Shown here: positions 58,645 to 64,000 of the stretch, one piece after another
Layout: each line of letters starts with the position of its first letter
Numbering within the stretch: the first letter of the stretch is position 1
Assembly (NCBI GenBank): GCA_963556255.1
Contig: OY744606.1
Coordinates: 72,188,908-72,252,907, forward strand
Direction of reading: 5' to 3'
Length of the DNA: 64,000 nucleotides
Origin: Allolobophora icterica
Lineage: Eukaryota > Annelida > Clitellata > Crassiclitellata > Lumbricidae
The notes under the pieces: generated by a model
What the model was told of the DNA's origin: nothing
Databases searched by the model: none
Seen by the model: the letters and a program-made list of their open reading frames with translations, nothing else
Made by a program: the position numbers and the translations under genes

Positions 58645-58980
58645 TGTATGTATGTATGTATGTATGTATGTATGTATGTATGTATGTATGTATGTATGTA
58701 TGTATGTATGTATGTATGTACGTACGTACGTACGTACGTACGTACGTACGTACGTACGTACGTACGTACGTACGTACGTACGTATGTATGTATGTATGTA
58801 TGTATGTATGTATGTATGTATGTACGTACGTACGTACGTACGTACGTACGTATGTACGTACGTACGTACGTACGTACGTACGTACGTACGTACGTATGTA
58901 TGTATGTATGTATGTATGTATGTATGTATGTATGTATGTATGTATGTATGTATGTATGTATGTACATATGTTTGTATGTA
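58097..58980. repeat. Block-structured (CGTA)n / (TGTA)n array
   Basis: About 880 bp of pure tetranucleotide: alternating blocks of CGTA and TGTA units, with TATATGTA interruptions near 58275, 58295, 58480, 58500 and 58611. Blocks recur in the same order, suggesting duplications of about 200 bp. ORFs of over 270 residues in all frames are artefacts. Confidence 0.97.
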
Positions 58981-59051
58981 TGTGTGAATGAATGAATGAA
59001 TGCATGTATCAGTGACTGTATGTATATATATGTGTATATATATATATATAT

Positions 59052-59290
59052 CAAAATCAAATCAAATCATTTTATTGCTTCCACTAAAACAAAACATGTC
59101 ATATAACAAACTATAAGGAGTAGTCGGATTATAGTTCTGTCTCAGAGAGCAAAAGGTGGCCCTAAAGGGAGGTTACTCCCGCTAGGCAGGGACACCTACT
59201 AGTGCTGTACGTAATATAAGTGACTGTCAAGTCATGGGAAGCCAGAGGGAGTAGATAGATGAGGTCTGGTGAGGAAGCATGAGCATATGA
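59052..59290 (-). mobile_element. Retroposon 3' end on the minus strand
   Basis: On the minus strand the sequence ends AAGCAATAAAATGATTTGAT, followed by a further TTGATTT. This is an AATAAA signal with a GATTT-type tail, preceded by about 180 bp of non-coding body. It lies between two TATG arrays. Confidence 0.5.
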
Positions 59291-59332
59291 CTGTATGACT
59301 GTTTGTATGTTTGTATGTATATTAATATGCCT

Positions 59333-59581
59333 GCATGTATGTATGTATGTATGTATGTATGTATGTATGTATGTATGTATGTATGTATGTATGTATGTAT
59401 GTATGTATGTATGTATGTATGCATGTATGTATGTATGTATGTATGTATGTATGTATGTATGTATGTATGTATGTATGTATGTATGTATGTATGTATGTAT
59501 GCATGCATGCATGCATGCATGCATGCATGCATGCATGCATGTATGTATGTATGTATGTATGTATGTATGTATGTATGTATG

Positions 59582-59612
<31 letters not shown>
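59333..59612. repeat. (TATG)n array with a central (CATG)n block
   Basis: TATG units with a block of about ten GCAT units at 59499-59540. GCAT differs from GTAT by a T-to-C change. Confidence 0.95.
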
Positions 59613-61509
59613 CTATGTTGGTATGTACGATTTAAATAGGTGCGTCTTAACTAACCGCGAGAATGGTCCTGACTTCAAAGGTAGCGCGGTATTGTTAAAG
59701 ATCCACGAACAAAGCCCCGAGCCAGCCGTATAGAACCCCGAGGACTGCAGTGGGGGTGGGGATGGGGAAGAAAATTGAGCGACGGTCGTAATTGATCGCA
59801 GCGTATTATTTATTCGGCTGATCATCATCGTAACCGGTGCGGATTTTATGAGACGATGATAATTTCACCGCTACCACCGTCGTCTATTTCTATTAGCAGC
59901 GCAGAGAATAACACAGCGCGTTGTTTTCTTAGTTCGCAGTCTTTCATTCTTTGTGCAAATCTTCCGTTGGGGGTTAATTGAGCCGAGGACTCGCGCACTT
60001 AAGGGATGACTCTTGATGAAGAAGCAAAAATTCAGTATTTGACGCTCAGAAGGTCGGGAGGGAAAGGTCGAGAGGTCGTAAAAAGCCTAACAGTTGCCTG
60101 CTTATAAATGGACTTCCGAAATGTCTGTGTGTTTAGTAAAGAAGAAAATCAAATAAGGTTTACTACAGTAAACAGTGTCGGTGAAACGCATTAAACACCG
60201 TCGTCGTCATCATCATCATAATCGTCATCATTATCATCATCACCATCAGCAGTAGCTATAACAGTATTCAACATCATCGTTATTTTCATCATCATCGTCA
60301 TCATCAGTTCCTGACGTCAGCCATTGGACTGCCATGGGTGATAAACAAATGACCTCCATTCTTTGCGATCTTTTGCAAGATCCCGTTCGCAGGTCTATTG
60401 CAAGTTATTGCTTGTCTTGTTGTCTGTTTATCCAGAGGAGTTGCACATTAGAATATAACTTTTATTTGAAAGAAATGGCCAGAATCAATTATTTGAAATG
60501 TTGCATAAAAACAATCTAAACTGGTGTTATATATATACATAAATATATATAATTATATATATATAAGTATATATAAATTTATTTTGAGAATGTCATGTTA
60601 TTTGTTGTGTTGATTCACTGGTTGTGCGTTCAACGTACAGAAGTATAATCGTGTTTCTCTTGTCTTCGAGGTGCATTGTGTGGAATTCAGTCAACCTGCG
60701 TTCTTTCCACATGACCAAACCATCGCCAGCTCTACGGAACATAAAACACCTGACGGATTCATTCAATCTGGTTTTGGTATTTAAAGTTCTACTCCAGTGT
60801 GCTCTGTGTATCCATAGTGTTCTACAGCGCCTATTTTGACAGGCGCTTGAGCTGTTCTGATGTTGGCTCGAACCTAGTCCGGTCCAATCTGACAAAACAA
60901 CAATGCAACTAATTGAACTGCATCACTTTGGTTTAGATTAGACTAAACTGGATTAGTTTAGACTAAATTGGATTAGATTAGACTAAAGTGGACTACATCA
61001 GATTAGACTAAAGTGGATTACATTGGATTACACTACACTACATTACATTACATTAGCCTTGATAAGGCGGATGGTCCAGAGAGACGCAGACTCTTATACT
61101 GTGATGTCGTTTTCGTTTTTTCTATAGCGCTACGATGTGTCACGGCTGTTTCCGACACAACATTAAGAAGCCATAAATCGTGCTTCAGACGACGGCACCG
61201 TCGCATTGCGCTGAACGCGGAGACGCCATTAGACAAGACGAATGGCATCTCGTTAGCAGCTTCAGCAGCCCGCTGGTCATCTATATGCAAATGACGCCCG
61301 GCTCAGCAGCGCCACGTCCAGAAAGCCGGAGGCTCTGGGCCAGTAAATAGGGATGGGAAACCAGGAGGTTGGTGTCTGTCCTCGCTCTGCATGCTGTCCC
61401 GGTTCATGGTGCAACAATAAAGCCTGATTGTCTGCACGCCCACCTTTCGGATCAGATGGAAGAGAGCCCAATTGTGCTGGTCTTGTCTTAAACCGTCCTC
61501 GATCTAAGG
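59613..61509. other. Intergenic; CAT-rich, TA-rich and GATTAGACTA tracts
   Basis: CATCAT tract (60200-60305), TA-rich 60525-60580, and degenerate GATTAGACTAAACTG repeats (60935-61030). A B-box-like word GGTTCGAGCCA on the minus strand near 60870 suggests another decayed SINE (60600-60895). No gene recognised. Confidence 0.4.
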
Positions 61510-61514
61510 ATTGG

Positions 61515-61720
61515 CTGCACCCAGAGGCGCAGCCAGGAAATAATTTCGGGTGTGGTTTTCCAATTGCGGAAGGGTTTCCAATTTCTGGAGGTTTTCCATA
61601 GAATACGGTCGCAGAGTACGGGGTCAGTTTTAAAAAGTTAAGTGTTTTTGTATTTTGCAATTTGTTTTAGGGGTTGAGCCCGTAAAGCCCCCCCCCCAAA
61701 CGCCCATGGCCGCACCATGG
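61515..61720. mobile_element. Possible degenerate MITE with C-rich end
   Basis: CAGAGGCGCAGCCAGGA at the left and CGCCCATGGCCGCACC at the right are imperfect inverted copies, with a poly-C string next to the right end as in the other G/C-rich MITEs here. No clear duplication. Confidence 0.35.
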
Positions 61721-62737
61721 ACAATTTATCTTATTCATGGTGCTAATCGGGAGATAAAGGTGGTAGATTTCCATGTCTTTCCACCTCGCAGTAGGAAAGC
61801 CTTTTCCCACAAGTCAGCCGTTGCAGTTATACTTGTCATAAAGATGCAGTCGTCCGCCCAACTCATGACGTAAGACTTCTGCTGCCCTTGACCTTCTTTT
61901 GCCCTTGACCTTCTTTTGCCCAGGCCTTCTGCTGTCCAGACCTTCTGCTGTCCAGACCTTCTGCTGCCCAGACCCTTCGCCGTCCACGTTAGCCAGTGTT
62001 CCTACAGTAGCTGTCCACCTCGCGTAGCACCGGAGGTGGTACTTTAGCCTAACCATTCACCACTGATGGTATAGCCTCTGCAGACATTATTCCCCAACTT
62101 TGTTGTTTCACCCTCACCGCGTTGAGGTGTGGTCGGACTTTGGAGGGGGCGGATTATGGAGGCAGAGTTAAACTCATTTATCGCCTTAAATCTACTTATT
62201 CTTACAATCAGTAATGTCTCGATTTTGCGTAGGACATAATCCCCAGAAAAAATCAAGATTGCTGCTCCACCCGCACCTCCTGCCAACTCAGCTATAATGA
62301 GTAAACTGTCGGTGGGAAGATGAGATTGGTGTTCTAATAAACGGATTAATTGATTGATTTGATTGAAGGGAGAGGACTGGCCACCAGTTCTCAAATGCTG
62401 AGGCTAAGAAGAATGAAATCGTAAAGCTTCATATCCACAGCTGCACCTGGGTTAGCTTAAGGAACTGCTCTTCTTCTTCTCACATAGCATTGCGTTGCGT
62501 TATACAAAACAGTGCAAACGGTTGACGAAGCACCTCTCCGCTCATCACTGCCATCTGTCGAACAGTCATCGTACTGTCGACAAGTACCATTCGCTTGGGG
62601 GAGCCACACGGTTGTTTAGAGTGAACTGTCGCTGCCTTCTTTCGGTGTTTTAGACGTCGACTGCCAAGTTAACTTAAATGCACCGAATAACACTGAGATT
62701 CTGAGCGGAAGACCACAGACCTGATCAGACTAGATCA
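61721..62737. other. Intergenic; short tandem GACCTTCTGCTGTCC repeat
   Basis: CCTTCTGCTGTCCAGA-like units repeat at 61875-61975. A retroposon-like tail with AATAAACGGATTAATTGATTG lies at 62335-62366. No gene recognised. Confidence 0.45.
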
Positions 62738-63702
<965 letters not shown>

Positions 63703-63937
63703 ATTTATTTATTTATTTATTTATTTCGGATATTTCTATCCTCAAGTCTACTACTACTCAGAGGCGCTCCCGACTACAGCATTAAATTTTGATACTGTGT
63801 CGGAGTTTTCACGCCAAAGCGCCACGAGCAATCGCGAGCGAAGGACTTACCCAAGGTCCGTACGCAGCGGCTATAGAGTGGGATTCGAACCTGCAACTCT
63901 CAGGTCACAAGGCACCGAACTGAGCCACCACGCCCCA
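63703..63937 (-). mobile_element. tRNA-derived SINE, copy 3
   Basis: Reverse orientation of the family at 15229, with B box GGTTCGAATCC, a shortened A-box region and an (AAAT)n tail. A 7-bp duplication ACATTTA flanks it (about 63701-63707 and 63937-63943). Confidence 0.87.
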
Positions 63938-64000
63938 CATTTACTCCGGTACCGAGGCACATGGGCGCACACAATTCTTTTATGGAGGTTAAAGAACTGG

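Noticed and set aside
58049..59060. Six overlapping ORFs of 270-320 residues (YVRT/YVCM/YIHT repeats)
   Set aside because: A four-base repeat without stops gives open frames in every register; no signal of coding.

Overview
The window looks like invertebrate animal nuclear DNA: intron-split genes with GT..AG junctions, long gene-poor stretches, many microsatellites, tRNA-derived SINEs, non-LTR retrotransposon tails and short inverted-repeat transposons. A non-vertebrate deuterostome (echinoderm, hemichordate or cephalochordate type) is my best guess. It rests on a Gmr1-like Ty3/gypsy element, a group first described from deuterostomes, on a single repulsive guidance molecule gene, and on many TAGGCCTA-type words. 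The taxon is an inference, not a reading.

Three host genes can be supported. (1) At 9447-10373 (+) an uninterrupted coding exon encodes a secreted, dibasic-site-rich protein that looks like a neuropeptide precursor. It has one predicted C-terminally amidated peptide ending in RVW, followed by GKR. (2) At 35159-26398 (-) eleven exons join in frame into a 558-residue GTP-binding protein of the HflX family, GTPBP6-like and probably mitochondrial. (3) At 45255-40827 (-) three exons join in frame into a 455-residue repulsive guidance molecule (RGM), with signal peptide, GDPH cleavage motif and GPI-type tail. These genes do not form an operon or an obvious pathway; they are neighbours in a repeat-rich region.

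Layout. 1-541: LTR-like fragment. 1131-1368: foldback element. 1423-7460: a young, internally deleted Gmr1-like LTR retrotransposon inserted in a TA repeat, with integrase upstream of reverse transcriptase. 7461-9300: LINE tail and CATA array. 9414-10373: neuropeptide-like gene. 10850-12330: non-LTR retroelement tails and ATT/CATA arrays. 13419-14301: hAT-type non-autonomous element. 15229-17240: SINEs and compound GA/CAGA/TG microsatellites with an inverted repeat. 19455-25900: transposon fragments, LINE tails, SINEs and a TA array. 26085-35160: GTPBP6-like gene with transposon insertions in its introns. 35379-38472: hAT elements, SINE, a degenerate repeat-protein fragment and an ATTG array. 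40827-45255: RGM. 46050-46915: inverted-repeat element nested in another. 47160-47590: minisatellite. 49270-64000: mostly gene-free, with microsatellites (a notable CGTA/TGTA block array at 58097-58980), retroposon tails and a SINE.

The clearest structural pattern is the density of non-autonomous DNA transposons. Five have exact 8-bp target duplications and one has a 9-bp duplication. Splice structures were read by eye and have not been checked against transcripts.
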